A stretch of 64,000 nt of DNA, taken from contig NZ_CP081864.1 of assembly GCF_019797845.1 (NCBI RefSeq), positions 3,906,001 to 3,970,000 of the forward strand. Reading direction: 5' to 3'. A program made the translations under genes and the position numbers. The notes below the pieces were generated by a model. The model was not told where the DNA came from. It worked only from the letters and a program-made list of their open reading frames with translations, and did not search any database. This document shows positions 51,144 through 63,376 of the stretch, one piece after another. Numbering within the stretch: position 1 is the stretch's first letter; the number at the start of each line of letters is the position of its first letter. Source of the stretch: Symbiopectobacterium purcellii. Lineage in GTDB: Bacteria; Pseudomonadota; Gammaproteobacteria; Enterobacterales; Enterobacteriaceae.

Positions 51144-52113
51144 AGCCTTTCCAGTTCAGTTCCACTGTGTTATCACCACGGAAAAAGCGTAGTCCCTCGG
51201 ACGACGGCGCTATCTGACCAATGCAGGTATACCCCACCCCAAGTTGGCCCAGCGCCATGTCGATCGCTCCACGATTAATTTCCGGCACGGTAAAGCACAA
51301 TTCATAATCTTCCCCGCCAGACAGCGCCCAGCGCAACGCCTGATCGGGCTCAACGTATTGCATCATTGCCGATGAATAAGGAATAGCATCAAGCTGCACG
51401 CGCGCGCCGCAATCGCTGGCGGCTAAAATATGGCGTAAATCCGAGATCAACCCATCCGACAGATCGATAGCCGCGCTGGCAAGCGTGCGCAACGCCTGAC
51501 CTTGCAGAATGCGCGGCTGCGGACGCAAATGGCGCAGCACCAATGACTGGCGCACCACGCTGTCACTCACCTGCAAACGTTGTTGCAAAATTGCCAACCC
51601 CGCGGCACTGTCACCCAGCGTTCCGGTCACATAGATCCAATCGCCAATGCGGGCACCAGCACGGGTGAGCGCACGACCGGTGGGCACCAATCCGTGGATG
51701 GTCAACGTAAGACTGAGCGGGCCGCGCGTGGTATCGCCGCCAATCAGCTGCATACCATAGTAGTCCAGCAGCGTGAACAGGCTATCGCTGTAGGCTGCCA
51801 GCCATTCACTGTTGATGTCGGGCAAGGTAATGGCCAGAGAGAGCCAGGCAGGATCGGCTCCCATGGCAGCCAGATCGCTTAAGTTAACGGCCAGCGATTT
51901 GTAACCCAAATCAGCAGGATCGATAGTCGGTAGGAAATGCACACCCGACACCAGCGTGTCGGTACTGACGGCTAAAAGCTGCTTTTCTGCCACTGTGAGC
52001 AACGCACAATCGTCGCCAATCCCCAATTCCACATCACGACGCGGGTTTCCCGCCTTGTAGGCGTTCGCACGATTGAAATAGCGGGCAATCAGATCAAACT
52101 CACCGTAAACCAT
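51124..52113 (-). CDS. thiL: Thiamine-monophosphate kinase
   Basis: Phosphorylates thiamine monophosphate to the active diphosphate. The 329 residues from ATG 52113 ([13 protein letters not shown]) show [39 protein letters not shown] and [12 protein letters not shown], the PurM-like metal and nucleotide motifs. ATG 52134 would add seven residues. It is part of the nusB-thiL-pgpA string. Confidence 0.96.
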   Translation of the reverse strand: MVYGEFDLIARYFNRANAYKAGNPRRDVELGIGDDCALLTVAEKQLLAVSTDTLVSGVHFLPTIDPADLGYKSLAVNLSDLAAMGADPAWLSLAITLPDINSEWLAAYSDSLFTLLDYYGMQLIGGDTTRGPLSLTLTIHGLVPTGRALTRAGARIGDWIYVTGTLGDSAAGLAILQQRLQVSDSVVRQSLVLRHLRPQPRILQGQALRTLASAAIDLSDGLISDLRHILAASDCGARVQLDAIPYSSAMMQYVEPDQALRWALSGGEDYELCFTVPEINRGAIDMALGQLGVGYTCIGQIAPSSEGLRFFRGDNTVELNWKGYDHFSQ

Positions 52114-52167
52114 AACCGTTTCCGTCAAAAACAATCGCGAACAGGGCCGGTATTCCAGCCCTGAGCG

Positions 52168-52587
52168 TTACTTCTTGGTTTGGCGCACCGTTGGAGCGAC
52201 TTTATCCAATACGCCGTTGACAAACTTGTGGCTATCTTCCGCACCGAACACTTTCGCCAGTTCAATGGCTTCGTTGATGGCAACCTTGTAAGGGACGTCG
52301 TCGCGTTTGCTCAGTTCGAACAGGGCAATACGCAGTACGGCGCGCTCCACCTGCCCCAACTCTTCGAGCTGGCGTGACAGGTAGGGTGCCATTAATGCAT
52401 CCAGTTTTTCTGCCTGCATGGCGACGCCCGCCAGCAACTCACGAAAGTAGCTGATGTCGACATCTTTGACATCCTGCTCACTCAGGAATTGCAGTTCAAT
52501 ATCGGCAATGTCATTCTTAGACAATTGCCAGGAATACAGCGCTTGAACCGCACATTCACGAGCGCGGCGACGAGCAGCAGGTTTCAC
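52168..52587 (-). CDS. nusB: Transcription antitermination factor NusB
   Basis: A 139-residue all-helical protein that, with NusE (S10), binds boxA RNA and supports antitermination on rRNA operons. It begins [20 protein letters not shown] with the Arg-rich RNA-binding end, and has [28 protein letters not shown] at the C-terminus. It follows ribH by 24 bp in the conserved ribD-ribH-nusB-thiL order. Confidence 0.97.
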   Translation of the reverse strand: MKPAARRRARECAVQALYSWQLSKNDIADIELQFLSEQDVKDVDISYFRELLAGVAMQAEKLDALMAPYLSRQLEELGQVERAVLRIALFELSKRDDVPYKVAINEAIELAKVFGAEDSHKFVNGVLDKVAPTVRQTKK

Positions 52588-52611
52588 GGAATACCCCTTT
52601 CTTAATCAAAC

Positions 52612-53076
52612 TTATTTGATAGCTTTCAATACGTTAATCATTTCCAGCGCGGTCAGCGCAGCTTCTGCACCTTTATTGCCCGCTTTGGTGACAGCGCGTT
52701 CAATCGCCTGCTCGATGCTTTCTGTCGTTAAAACGCCAAACGTCACTGGGATATCGCTGTTCATGGCAACATGCGCCAGCCCGGAGCTGCACTCACCCGC
52801 AACATATTCAAAGTGCGCAGTACCGCCACGGATAACCGTTCCCAGTGCCACGACGGCGTCATAGCCATTTTTTGTCAGCGCGCGCGCGGTCAGCGGAAGC
52901 TCATAGGCGCCCGGTACCCACACGACGGTAATGTTTTCATCTTTGACCTGACCAATACGTTTCAGCGCATCGATAGCGCCTTCCAGCAGGCTATCGTTGA
53001 TAAAATTGTTGAAACGGGCAATCGCAATCGCGACGCGGGCATCAGGGGTGGCAACAACACCTTCAATGACGTTCAT
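52612..53076 (-). CDS. ribH: 6,7-dimethyl-8-ribityllumazine synthase
   Basis: Penultimate riboflavin enzyme, forming a 60-subunit capsid in related species; called ribE in E. coli. The 154 residues from ATG 53076 (AAGGAA upstream) contain [29 protein letters not shown] and [15 protein letters not shown], the active-site blocks. An in-frame ATG at 53094 is unlikely. Confidence 0.96.
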   Translation of the reverse strand: MNVIEGVVATPDARVAIAIARFNNFINDSLLEGAIDALKRIGQVKDENITVVWVPGAYELPLTARALTKNGYDAVVALGTVIRGGTAHFEYVAGECSSGLAHVAMNSDIPVTFGVLTTESIEQAIERAVTKAGNKGAEAALTALEMINVLKAIK

Positions 53077-53214
53077 AGCGTTCCTTATAATCATAATCGC
53101 ATGCTAATACCCCGCAGGGGGGCGGATTCTATCACATTCTTGCGACGGCGTATCCGGTTTTGTCTGCCGCCCCCCATTGAGGCCAAAGCAAACCAAAACC
53201 ACAGGATATCGACG

Positions 53215-54330
53215 TCAGGATTGCGGTATCAAACGCAGACGGAGATCGGGGCCAATCTGGCACACCTCCGTCAGCGTAAATGAAGGCGCTTGCGCCAACT
53301 GCGTCAACCCCGGCAACACACACAGGGCCCGGGCATCATGCCCTAACAGTTTCGGGGCCATGTACACGATCAGCTCATCGACCACGCCCGCATTCAACAG
53401 CGCGCCTACCAGCGTCGCACCGGCTTCAACCCACACCGAATTAATCTGGCGCTTGCCAAGCGTCATCATTAGCGCAACCAAATCGACGCCACCACCGTGA
53501 GCTGGCAGCGTCAGGTGTGTCACGCTTTCAGGCCATGCGCTATCATTGTTCGGTTGGGTACTCGCCAGCCAGGTTTGGCCCGGTTGATGGACCAGTTGAT
53601 GCTGAGGCGTTACGCGTCCATGGCTGTCGACGATCACGCGCACAGGCTGAGGCAGCGCCACATCGGGAAGCTGCTGTTGCGTAGTGGCATCCAACGTATC
53701 CCAGCGTACCGTTAACAACGGATCGTCCGCCAGTACGGTAGCACTGCTGCTAAGGATGGCGGCGCTTTGAGCACGAAAGCGTTGCACATCTTGACGCGCC
53801 TCGGGAGAAGTAATCCACTTGCTCTCTCCGGACGCCATCGCCGTGCGACCGTCTAGCGAAGCGGCCACTTTAAGACGAACATACGGAACGCCGGTGCGCA
53901 TCCGTTTGAGAAAACCCAGATTAACCTGCTCGGCATCTTGCATCATCAAGCCGTGACTGACGACGATACCCGCCTGCTGTAAACGGTGTAAACCACGCCC
54001 GGCTACCTGAGGGTTGGGATCTTGCATCGCCGCCACGACGCGCGCCACACCCGCTGCAATCAACGCATCCGCACAGGGCGGCGTGCGCCCGTGGTGGCTA
54101 CACGGCTCCAACGTCACATAGGCGGTCGCGCCTCGGGCCCGTTCACCCGCCATGCGCAGCGCATGCACTTCCGCATGTGGTTCACCGGCGCGCAGGTGAT
54201 AACCTTCGCCGACCATTTCACCGTCGCGCACAATCACACAGCCAACGTTAGGGTTTGGCGAGGTAGTAAAACGCCCACGCCGCGCTAGTTCAAGCGCACG
54301 AGCCATCCAGAATTCATCTTGCCGTTCCAT
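53215..54330 (-). CDS. ribD: Bifunctional riboflavin deaminase/reductase RibD
   Basis: Deaminates and then reduces the pyrimidine intermediate of riboflavin synthesis. The 371 residues have an N-terminal zinc deaminase (GEPHAEVHAL with PCSHHGRTPPC, the HAE and PCxxxxxxPPC motifs) and a C-terminal NADPH reductase (VRLKVAASLDGRTAMASGESKWIT). Start ATG 54330 lies four bases after the nrdR stop with AGGA; the frame open to 54405 would overlap nrdR. The gap to ribH is 138 bp. Confidence 0.97.
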   Translation of the reverse strand: MERQDEFWMARALELARRGRFTTSPNPNVGCVIVRDGEMVGEGYHLRAGEPHAEVHALRMAGERARGATAYVTLEPCSHHGRTPPCADALIAAGVARVVAAMQDPNPQVAGRGLHRLQQAGIVVSHGLMMQDAEQVNLGFLKRMRTGVPYVRLKVAASLDGRTAMASGESKWITSPEARQDVQRFRAQSAAILSSSATVLADDPLLTVRWDTLDATTQQQLPDVALPQPVRVIVDSHGRVTPQHQLVHQPGQTWLASTQPNNDSAWPESVTHLTLPAHGGGVDLVALMMTLGKRQINSVWVEAGATLVGALLNAGVVDELIVYMAPKLLGHDARALCVLPGLTQLAQAPSFTLTEVCQIGPDLRLRLIPQS

Positions 54331-54334
54331 ATGA

Positions 54335-54784
54335 CTAATCCTGTAACCGAGCAATCTCTTCGCCAAACTCCCGAATATCCTCAAAGCTACGGTATACGGA
54401 GGCAAAACGAATATAAGCGACTTTATCCAGGCGCTTCAGGGCATCCATCACCAAATTGCCGATCATCTTAGCGGTGACTTCACGCTCACCCGTAGCACGC
54501 AGTTGAGATTTGATATGATTGAGGGCGTTTTCGACATCATCCGCACTGACCGGCCGTTTTTCCAGCGCTTTCAGCATCCCTTTACGCAATTTCTCTTCGT
54601 TAAAGGGCTCGCGAACGTCATTGCTTTTGATCACCCGGGGCATCACTAGCTCCGCCACTTCAAACGTGGTAAAGCGCTCATTGCACACCAGACACTGACG
54701 GCGACGCCGCACCTGCGTGCCTTCGCCAACCAGACGAGAATCAATAACTTTGGTATCAACAGCAGAGCAGAATGGGCAGTGCAT
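54335..54784 (-). CDS. nrdR: Transcriptional repressor NrdR
   Basis: Represses ribonucleotide reductase operons in response to dATP/ATP. The 149 residues contain a zinc ribbon ([17 protein letters not shown] ... [16 protein letters not shown]) and an ATP-cone ([20 protein letters not shown]). First gene of the ribD-ribH-nusB string, diverging from the yajI-like gene. Confidence 0.97.
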   Translation of the reverse strand: MHCPFCSAVDTKVIDSRLVGEGTQVRRRRQCLVCNERFTTFEVAELVMPRVIKSNDVREPFNEEKLRKGMLKALEKRPVSADDVENALNHIKSQLRATGEREVTAKMIGNLVMDALKRLDKVAYIRFASVYRSFEDIREFGEEIARLQD

Positions 54785-54989
54785 AACATATCCCGATGAT
54801 TAGCTTCTCTTGCGCTTAGTTTACCCTGATTTGATTGACTAACCCAAATATCCAGCGCTTACAGACAAATATTTGCATAGGTGCCTGCATAAACGCGGCA
54901 TGATTTAACTCTCATTCGCCACTACGCTTATATACTTGCCACGTAAAGACGACACGAGAAAGGCATAATGCAATGAGGTAAATACCTGA

Positions 54990-55523
54990 ATGAATAACTA
55001 TTATCGTACATCTGGTCTCTTGATGCTGGCGCTGACGGGCTGTTCAGCGCCTCCGCAAACGCCTACGCTGCAACGGGAAGTCGGGCAGCTTAACCGGCAA
55101 TTACAAACCCTGACGGCACAGGCGTTAGCCCTGGAGCAGCAAAATACCTTAAACAGTCACTCTACCCACGGTGTGTACCTGCTGCCCAGCGCGAAAAACA
55201 GCGCAATTTTAGAAAGCAATATTGGCAAACTGAGCATTTCCCTGAGCCATATTGAACCCGAGGCCAATGGCACCCAGGCGCTGTTGCACATTCGGCTACT
55301 GGAAGATACAGCACTGCCTGCGTTTCACGCGCAACTCGACTGGGGTCAGATCGATCCGGTCAGCAGCAAGCCGTTGCCAAGCGAAACACACACCCAGCAA
55401 CTGATGCTCGACGCCCCCCTATTGCCCAAAACCGAAGCCATATTTGGCGTGCGGCTAAGCGGTGTCACACCGGAGCAGCTCGGGTTTATCCGGCTGCATC
55501 AAGTGGAAACCAGCCGCCCTTGA
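54990..55523 (+). CDS. yajI: DUF3251 lipoprotein, YajI-like
   Basis: A 177-residue probable outer-membrane lipoprotein: signal MNNYYRTSGLLMLALTGCSA with lipobox LTGC. A Gln-rich helical stretch follows (REVGQLNRQLQTLTAQALALEQQN), then a beta-rich part (KLSISLSHIEPEANGTQALLHI). The end LSGVTPEQLGFIRLHQVE and the place beside nrdR match E. coli YajI. The function is unknown. It converges with secF; E. coli tsx and yajD are missing between them. Confidence 0.85.
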   Translation: MNNYYRTSGLLMLALTGCSAPPQTPTLQREVGQLNRQLQTLTAQALALEQQNTLNSHSTHGVYLLPSAKNSAILESNIGKLSISLSHIEPEANGTQALLHIRLLEDTALPAFHAQLDWGQIDPVSSKPLPSETHTQQLMLDAPLLPKTEAIFGVRLSGVTPEQLGFIRLHQVETSRP

Positions 55524-55528
55524 TATAA

Positions 55529-55557
55529 AAAAAATCCCTGCCGTAGCAGGGATTTCT
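55529..55557. terminator. Terminator between yajI and secF
   Basis: Stem AAATCCCTGC / GCAGGGATTT with a short loop (CGTA), A-rich before and T-rich after, 5 bp past the yajI stop; probably works in both directions. Confidence 0.75.
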
Positions 55558-55577
55558 CTCAACGTTATCAAACGGCC

Positions 55578-56546
55578 TTAAGGCAAGATGGAGGGTTGAT
55601 CCGCCCCTTCCTTCTCGACTTTCTGCACCAGCAGGTGTTCGCGCTTCATCCCGAGCTTCAGCGCCAGCGCGGAAGCCACGTAGATGGAGGAGATGGTACC
55701 GATAGACACCCCGATCAGCATTGCCAGCGAGAAACCTTCCAGCATCGCACCGCCGAAAATGTAGAGCATCAATACCACACCCAGCGTGGTGCCAGAGGTC
55801 ATCAAGGTACGGCTCAACGTCTGAGTCAGCGACACGTTCATGATTTCGTAAGGCGTACCGCGGCGAATCTTGCGGAAGTTTTCACGAATACGGTCAGATA
55901 CCACGATGCTGTCGTTCAACGAGTAACCGATAACCGACATCAGCGATGCGACGATGGTCAAATCGATCTCGATTTGAAACAGCGAGAACACCCCCATGGT
56001 GATGATCACGTCGTGCGCCAATGCCAGCACCGCCCCCAACGCCAGACGCCATTCAAAGCGGAATCCTACGTAGATCAAGATACAGATCAACGCGGCCAGC
56101 AATGCCATAGCACCGTCTTGCGCCAAATCGTTACCTACACTCGGTCCAACAAACTCGATGCGCTTTACCGTTGCACTCTGTTCCGTGCCCTGGTTAATCA
56201 CGCTAACCACTTTGTTGCCCAGTTCCTGACCTGACGTGCCCACGCTCGGCGGCATGCGCACCATCACATCACGGCTGCTACCGAAGTTCTGAATCAACGG
56301 ATCGGCAAAACCGGCTTTTTCCAGCGAGTCACGAATCAAGTCCAGATCGGCTGGTTTTTCCAGGTTGATTTCAATCACCGTACCACCGGTGAAATCCAAC
56401 CCCCAGTTAAACCCGCGCACACCCATAACAATCAGTGACAGGATTAACAAAGTGCCCGAAATGACGAACGCGACGTTATCCCAACGCATAAAGTCATAGA
56501 CTTTACGACCATAGTTGAGCTGTTCAACAGTATATTCCTGTGCCAC
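55578..56546 (-). CDS. secF: Protein translocase subunit SecF
   Basis: Six-helix partner of SecD, using the proton-motive force to help complete protein export. The 322 residues include [20 protein letters not shown], the RND-like block [22 protein letters not shown] and [22 protein letters not shown]. It follows secD after ten bases. Confidence 0.97.
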   Translation of the reverse strand: MAQEYTVEQLNYGRKVYDFMRWDNVAFVISGTLLILSLIVMGVRGFNWGLDFTGGTVIEINLEKPADLDLIRDSLEKAGFADPLIQNFGSSRDVMVRMPPSVGTSGQELGNKVVSVINQGTEQSATVKRIEFVGPSVGNDLAQDGAMALLAALICILIYVGFRFEWRLALGAVLALAHDVIITMGVFSLFQIEIDLTIVASLMSVIGYSLNDSIVVSDRIRENFRKIRRGTPYEIMNVSLTQTLSRTLMTSGTTLGVVLMLYIFGGAMLEGFSLAMLIGVSIGTISSIYVASALALKLGMKREHLLVQKVEKEGADQPSILP

Positions 56547-56556
56547 GACGCACTCC

Positions 56557-58407
56557 TCAAATAGACAGCTTGTTAACGCGTTTGCCGCCGTAAACCAGGT
56601 TCACAATCGCACGGGTGCCAACAATAGCGGTAAACATCGAGGTCGCAACCCCAATCGCTGTCGTAATGGCAAAGCCTTTGATTGAACCGGTCCCCACAGC
56701 GTACAGAATCACTGCCGTGATCATCGTTGTCAGGTTGGCATCGACGATACTGGAGAACGCACCTTTGTACCCTTCATGAATGGCTTGCTGAACCGTGCGC
56801 CCGTTCCTGAATTCTTCTTTGATACGTTCGTTAATCAGTACGTTGGCATCCACCGCCACCGCCAGCGTCAACACGATACCGGCAATCCCCGGCATGGTGA
56901 GCGTCGCCCCCGGCAACAGTGACATCACCCCGACAATCAGCACCAGGTTAGCCACCAGCGCAGTGGTCGCAATGACACCAAACCCTTTGTAGAACACCAC
57001 CATAAACACGATCGACGCCACCAACCCCCACAAGCAGGCTTCAAGCCCCTGGGTGATATTTTGCATCCCCAGCGTTGGCCCGATGGTGCGCTCTTCAACA
57101 ATCTGGATCGGGGCAATCAATGCACCGGCACGCAGCAACAGTGAGAGTTGACGCGCTTCGTTCGGGTTGTCGATACCGGTAATACGGAAGCTGTTACCCA
57201 GACGCGACTGAATGGTCGCGACGTTGATCACTTCTTCATGTTTTTCCAGAATGGAACGACCGGATGTGGCATCTTTCTTACCGCTGTCCTTGTATTCCAC
57301 AAACAAGGTTGCCATCGGTTTACCGATGCTGTCCTTGGTGAAATTGGACATGGCGTTACCGCCCGCGCTGTCCAGCGAGATATTCACCTGCGGACGACCG
57401 TATTCATCGGCACCCGAAGTGGAATCGGTAATGTGGTCACCGGTGAGGATGACACGCTTATACAGCACCACCGGGGTGCCATCACGCATGTTCTTCACTT
57501 CGGAATCAACCGGAACACGGCCATTGGCCGCGGCCGTCACGTCCGCAGAACTGTTTACCAGACGGAATTCCAGCGTTGCTGTCGCCCCCAGAATTTCCTT
57601 GGCACGCGCAGTGTCCTGAATACCGGGCAGCTCAACCACGATGCGATCCGCACCCTGACGCTGAACCAGCGGTTCGGCCACGCCCAGTTGGTTAACACGG
57701 TTACGCAGGATATTGATGTTTTGCTGGACGGCATATTCGCGCGCTTCACGCAGACGCTCGGCGCTCATCATCGCACGCATCAGGTTATCGCCACTGGCGT
57801 TAAACACCAGATCGCGATGACGGGTGGTAAGATACGAAATAGCGTCGTTGCGCGTTGCCGCATCGCGGAAACGGATCTCTACGGTATTGTCATCGGCTTT
57901 ACGCACCGTGGCGTAAGGGATGCCCTTTTCACGCAGATCGCTGCGCAGGGAATCCATGGTCTGCTCTTGCAGTTTACCTAATGCCGTTTCCATATCCACT
58001 TCCATCAGGAAGTGTACGCCGCCGCGCAGGTCGAGACCCAGTTTCATGGGTTCCGCACGCAGCATGCGCAGCCAGTTTGGCGTAGCGGGGGCCAGGTTCA
58101 ATGCAACGACATATTTCTCACCCAATGCATTCACCAGCGCTTCACGGACGCGCAGTTGAATATCGGGGGTGGAGAAACGGGCAAGGATCGCACCACTTTC
58201 TAACGCGAGCGATTTGCTGGTGATCTGCTGTTCTTGTAATACATTCTGGACTTGGATCAGCGTTGACTCACTGGCGGCGATACCTCGCGCGCCAGTGATT
58301 TGTACCGCCGGATCCTCACCATACAGGTTAGGAAGTGCATAAAGCAGGCCGATGAGCAATGCCACGACCAGCATCAGGTACTTCCACAAAGGATAACGGT
58401 TTAACAC
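56557..58407 (-). CDS. secD: Protein translocase subunit SecD
   Basis: RND-superfamily export motor, 616 residues. GTG 58407 is chosen ([18 protein letters not shown], with GAAGGGAA upstream), as in E. coli; ATG 58431 would add eight residues. The large periplasmic P1 domain begins [17 protein letters not shown], and the membrane part carries [17 protein letters not shown]. It is co-transcribed with yajC and secF. Confidence 0.97.
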   Translation of the reverse strand: MLNRYPLWKYLMLVVALLIGLLYALPNLYGEDPAVQITGARGIAASESTLIQVQNVLQEQQITSKSLALESGAILARFSTPDIQLRVREALVNALGEKYVVALNLAPATPNWLRMLRAEPMKLGLDLRGGVHFLMEVDMETALGKLQEQTMDSLRSDLREKGIPYATVRKADDNTVEIRFRDAATRNDAISYLTTRHRDLVFNASGDNLMRAMMSAERLREAREYAVQQNINILRNRVNQLGVAEPLVQRQGADRIVVELPGIQDTARAKEILGATATLEFRLVNSSADVTAAANGRVPVDSEVKNMRDGTPVVLYKRVILTGDHITDSTSGADEYGRPQVNISLDSAGGNAMSNFTKDSIGKPMATLFVEYKDSGKKDATSGRSILEKHEEVINVATIQSRLGNSFRITGIDNPNEARQLSLLLRAGALIAPIQIVEERTIGPTLGMQNITQGLEACLWGLVASIVFMVVFYKGFGVIATTALVANLVLIVGVMSLLPGATLTMPGIAGIVLTLAVAVDANVLINERIKEEFRNGRTVQQAIHEGYKGAFSSIVDANLTTMITAVILYAVGTGSIKGFAITTAIGVATSMFTAIVGTRAIVNLVYGGKRVNKLSI

Positions 58408-58434
58408 GGCAGTTCCCTTCGGGAAAATCAAAAA

Positions 58435-58764
58435 TTACAGGGCTTTGATGGTGCCCTTTGGCAATACGGCAGCCACAAAATCACGTTTGATAACCACTTC
58501 ATTGGTGTCGTTCAGCGCGATAGCGATGTACCCAGTCTCAGAGACTTTCGTCACACGACCCACCAGACCGCCCGTCGTCAGCACTTCATCCCCTTTGGAA
58601 ATGGAGTCCATCAGTTTCTTGTGATCTTTAGCGCGTTTTTGCTGAGGACGCAGAATCATGAAGTAAAAAATCAGACCAAAAACAGCCAGCATAATCACCA
58701 GAGAGTACGGGCTTTGTGCCGGAGCGCCAGTTGCAGCCACAGCATCAGAAATGAAAAAACTCAT
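58435..58764 (-). CDS. yajC: Sec translocon accessory protein YajC
   Basis: A 109-residue single-span inner-membrane protein that associates with SecDF. Membrane helix SLVIMLAVFGLIFYFMILRPQQKRAKDHKK, with the FYFMIxRPQQKR motif. It has an SH3-like cytoplasmic part (GDEVLTTGGLVGRVTKV). It lies 27 bp before secD. Confidence 0.97.
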   Translation of the reverse strand: MSFFISDAVAATGAPAQSPYSLVIMLAVFGLIFYFMILRPQQKRAKDHKKLMDSISKGDEVLTTGGLVGRVTKVSETGYIAIALNDTNEVVIKRDFVAAVLPKGTIKAL

Positions 58765-58878
58765 TTAACTATCCTCTTTGTTATCAAACCAAACGTGTGC
58801 AAAAGTATATGAAATCCAAATGTGCCTAAAACGCTTCAACCGTACACATCACGCGCAGCAGCGATGAAAACCGCGTCG

Positions 58879-60190
<1,312 letters not shown>

Positions 60191-60256
60191 GTAAGTCAGT
60201 CAACACGCCAACAGATTGCACTCTGCGACGCGATTATGCGTTTGCTTTCAAAAAAC

Positions 60257-61345
60257 TTAGGCGTCGCTGTCCGCCGCATTGGCAACCTGCTCTGCTTCAG
60301 CCGCAGGATTGCGCGTAATAAACATGGCGTCGCCGTAGCTGAAAAAGCGATACTGTTCGCTCACCGCCGCACGGTAAGCCGCCATGGTGTGCTGATAGCC
60401 CGCAAACGCAGACACCAGCATGATCAGCGTTGATTCCGGCAGATGGAAGTTAGTCACCAGCGCGTCGATCACGCGATAATGATAGCCGGGATAGATAAAA
60501 ATGCGGGTATCACCGAAGAAAGGAGCAATTAGCGCTTCTTGCGCTGCCTGCGCCGCACTTTCCAATGAACGCACTGAGGTGGTGCCAACGGCGATCACGC
60601 GATTACCGCGCGCTTTACACGCCAGCACAGCATCGACCACCTCCTGCGGCACTTCAGCATACTCCGCGTGCATGATGTGATCTTCGATGGTATCAACCCG
60701 CACGGGCTGGAAAGTGCCTGCGCCGACATGCAGGGTGACAAACGCCATTTCAACCCCTTTCTCGCGCAGCGCAGCCAGTAGCGGCTCATCAAAATGCAGG
60801 CCCGCCGTCGGTGCGGCAACAGCGCCGGGGCGCTGACTATACACCGTTTGATACAGTTCACGATCGGCATCTTCATCCGGCCGGTCAATATAAGGCGGCA
60901 GCGGCATGTGGCCGATATCGTTTAATATCGTCAACACATCGCGCGTATCTTCAAAGTGCAGCTCAAACAGCGCATCGTGACGCTGAGCCATAACGGCTTT
61001 AACGCTGCCGTCCTCTCCCAGCAACAGTTCCGTTCCCGGCTTGGGCGCTTTGGACGCTTTGACATGGGCCAGCACACGCCGTGTGTCCAGTACGCGCTCT
61101 ACCAGCACCTCAATCTTGCCACCGCTGGCCTTTTGGCCAAACAGACGTGCTGGAATGACGCGCGTATTGTTAAACACCAGCAGATCGCCCGCTGCCAGCT
61201 TATCCAGCAGATCGGTGAAAACACCATGGGTCAGGGCTCCCGTCGGACCGTCCAGCGACAGCAATCGGCAACCGCTGCGCTGCGCCTGCGGATAGTGCGC
61301 AATGAGCGCTTCGGGAAGTTCAAACGAAAAATCAGAGACTCGCAT
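60257..61345 (-). CDS. queA: S-adenosylmethionine:tRNA ribosyltransferase-isomerase
   Basis: Adds the epoxycyclopentanediol to preQ1 in tRNA, making epoxyqueuosine. The 362 residues begin [19 protein letters not shown] and contain [29 protein letters not shown] and [13 protein letters not shown], the family blocks. Upstream of tgt on the same strand, as in E. coli. Confidence 0.97.
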   Translation of the reverse strand: MRVSDFSFELPEALIAHYPQAQRSGCRLLSLDGPTGALTHGVFTDLLDKLAAGDLLVFNNTRVIPARLFGQKASGGKIEVLVERVLDTRRVLAHVKASKAPKPGTELLLGEDGSVKAVMAQRHDALFELHFEDTRDVLTILNDIGHMPLPPYIDRPDEDADRELYQTVYSQRPGAVAAPTAGLHFDEPLLAALREKGVEMAFVTLHVGAGTFQPVRVDTIEDHIMHAEYAEVPQEVVDAVLACKARGNRVIAVGTTSVRSLESAAQAAQEALIAPFFGDTRIFIYPGYHYRVIDALVTNFHLPESTLIMLVSAFAGYQHTMAAYRAAVSEQYRFFSYGDAMFITRNPAAEAEQVANAADSDA

Positions 61346-61484
61346 GGCTATTCACTTGGTTGTGCTATTTATGAAAGAGTGTTCAACAGGAACAGGTAAA
61401 AAAACGGCGGTCTAGTCTAGAGCCGTAAGCGCGCGGCTGCAACAAATAAGCAAACGGTGCATAAAATTGATGTAAACTGACAGG

Positions 61485-62066
61485 ATGAATTTTCTTGCTC
61501 ATCTTCACCTGGCCACGCTAGCCGATAGTTCGCTTCTCGGCAACCTGATGGCAGACTTTGTGCGCGGTAACCCGCAACAAGGCTTTAGCGATGACGTGGT
61601 GTCAGGTATCCGCCTGCACCGCCGCATCGATGTGCTGACGGACAGTCAGGCCGAAGTGAAAGCCGCCGCCGCCCATTTCAGCGCCGACTACCGCCGCGTG
61701 GCGCCCATTACGCTTGACGTGCTGTGGGACCATTTTCTTGCCCGCCACTGGACGCGTGTGTGTCCGCAACAATCGCTGGAAGCGTTTGTCGATATCGCTC
61801 GCACTCAGATAGAGCCGCATCTGGCAGACACGCCAGAACGCTTTCAAAACCTGAATCACTATCTGTGGCGTGAGCGCTGGCTGGAGCGCTACGCCGAGCT
61901 GCCCTTTATTGCCGATGTGCTGCAACGCATGGCGATACGTCGCCCCCGGTTAGCGGCGTTAGCGGGCTCGTTTGAGGATATCGAGCGTCACTACACCACC
62001 TTTGAAGACTATTTTTGGTGTTTCTATCCACGCATTATGGAGCAGGCTCGCTTACAACAACTCTAA
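61485..62066 (+). CDS. acpH: Acyl carrier protein phosphodiesterase
   Basis: Removes 4'-phosphopantetheine from acyl carrier protein. The 193 residues equal the E. coli length and begin [28 protein letters not shown]; metal-binding HD-like residues occur in [10 protein letters not shown]. It diverges from queA. Confidence 0.95.
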   Translation: MNFLAHLHLATLADSSLLGNLMADFVRGNPQQGFSDDVVSGIRLHRRIDVLTDSQAEVKAAAAHFSADYRRVAPITLDVLWDHFLARHWTRVCPQQSLEAFVDIARTQIEPHLADTPERFQNLNHYLWRERWLERYAELPFIADVLQRMAIRRPRLAALAGSFEDIERHYTTFEDYFWCFYPRIMEQARLQQL

Positions 62067-62103
62067 GGCTGTCAATTTATGCAGGGTGTTGCCAACCAAT
62101 TCG

Positions 62104-62140
62104 ATAGACAAAACCTATCTCATTAATCGGTCTGTTGGTC
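62104..62140 (+). promoter_or_regulatory. OxyR-like site upstream of the peroxiredoxin gene
   Basis: ATAG-N7-CTAT at 62104-62118 is a perfect half of the OxyR motif (ATAG-N7-CTAT-N7-ATAG-N7-CTAT). A third quarter ATCG (62126-62129) is spaced correctly; the fourth is poor. A TATACT at 62164-62169 could be the -10. Confidence 0.55.
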
Positions 62141-62220
62141 TGTATTCACAGAAGAAGAAACCCTATACTGCCTGTTGTTTTTTCATCCTCGTCCTTTTAA
62201 TCACTTTTACAGGAGTTATT

Positions 62221-62823
62221 ATGGTCCTGGTAACGCGTCAAGCCCCTGACTTCACCGCTGCTGCCGTATTAGGCAATGGCGAAATCGTTGAAAACTTCAA
62301 TCTGAAAAAGCATATCAGCGGTAAAGCGGCAGTGATTTTCTTCTGGCCGATGGACTTTACCTTCGTCTGCCCGTCAGAACTGATCGCCTTTGACCACCGC
62401 TACAAAGAGTTTCAAGATCGCGGCGTGGAAGTGGTTGGCGTCTCGTTTGACTCCGAATTCGTTCACAACGCCTGGCGCAACACGCCGGTGAAAAGCGGCG
62501 GTATCGGCCCGGTGCAATACGCCATGGTCGCCGACGTGAAGCGTGAAATCCAGAAAGCCTATGGCATTGAACACCCGGATGCTGGCGTGGCACTGCGCGG
62601 CTCTTTCCTTGTTGATAAAGAAGGCGTCGTTCGCCATCAGGTCGTCAACGATCTGCCGCTGGGCCGCAACGTTGATGAAATGCTGCGTATGGTTGATGCC
62701 CTGCAATTCCACGAAGAGCACGGCGAAGTGTGCCCGGCGCAGTGGGAAAAAGGTAAATCCGGTATGGGCGCATCGCCGGATGGCGTTGCCAAATACCTGA
62801 CGGAAAACGCCGACAAGCTGTAA
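62221..62823 (+). CDS. 2-Cys peroxiredoxin (AhpC/Tsa family)
   Basis: Thiol peroxidase reducing hydrogen and organic peroxides. From ATG 62221 (AGGAG upstream) it has 200 residues; the frame extends 83 codons upstream through the end of acpH without homology. Peroxidatic cysteine in DFTFVCPSELIAF, resolving cysteine in HGEVCPAQW, and the typical-2-Cys C-terminal arm KYLTENADKL. It resembles the single-gene AhpC/thioredoxin-peroxidase of Yersinia and Serratia rather than E. coli AhpC; no ahpF adjoins. Probably OxyR-controlled. Confidence 0.95.
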   Translation: MVLVTRQAPDFTAAAVLGNGEIVENFNLKKHISGKAAVIFFWPMDFTFVCPSELIAFDHRYKEFQDRGVEVVGVSFDSEFVHNAWRNTPVKSGGIGPVQYAMVADVKREIQKAYGIEHPDAGVALRGSFLVDKEGVVRHQVVNDLPLGRNVDEMLRMVDALQFHEEHGEVCPAQWEKGKSGMGASPDGVAKYLTENADKL

Positions 62824-62870
62824 TGGCCGTTTTTCTTTAACCGCCGGTGCATTGGCGGTTTGATTCTGCT

Positions 62871-62902
62871 AAAGAACCCGATGCTGTGGCATCGGGTTCT
62901 TT
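62871..62902 (+). terminator. Peroxiredoxin gene terminator
   Basis: Perfect 14-bp stem AAAGAACCCGATGC / GCATCGGGTTCTTT, loop TGTG, followed by a T-run. Confidence 0.9.
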
Positions 62903-62904
62903 TT

Positions 62905-63376
62905 TTATTATTGGCAATGAAATTTATCACGCCATGTAATAATCACAACAAGAAATAAATATATTCCCCGAACTCACCTAACCGTATTACCTCCTTGGTA
63001 TATTTATTAAATCCACGCCAGGTTCACACGCCCCAAACCTTTCACTGATTACACATGAATATTATTCACATTATTTAATTAACAACGCTAAATACAAAAT
63101 TCAGAAATGCTAACTCAGTTTAATTACTTCCTTAGCTAACGATGCAAAGACACAATGCCCGACACTTTCAGTGGATATTTACAAATTGAAATTATGTTAA
63201 CAAAACGTTGTTGTAATTAATATAAAATTTTAACACTGACCAATTTAATTAATTGGCCATTTTCAACACTGACAGCTGATTTTTTTAAATCGGCTCGAAG
63301 ATGTTTTGCCTTAAATATTGACGCTCTAATAACACTCACACATTAGGTATATCTGACAAATTTATCAGGAGGGAGG
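62905..63376 (+). promoter_or_regulatory. AT-rich upstream region of the TonB-dependent receptor (472 bp)
   Basis: Much richer in A and T than the rest of the window, with many A/T tracts, as in H-NS-bound promoters. It contains the palindrome CCAATT-TAATT-AATTGG (63240-63256) flanked by a direct repeat AACACTGAC (63232-63240 and 63265-63273, 33 bp apart). No gene is supported. Confidence 0.55.

Noticed and set aside
57148..57981. 277-codon open frame antisense to secD
   Set aside because: Shadow of secD; Thr/His/Arg-rich, no domain.
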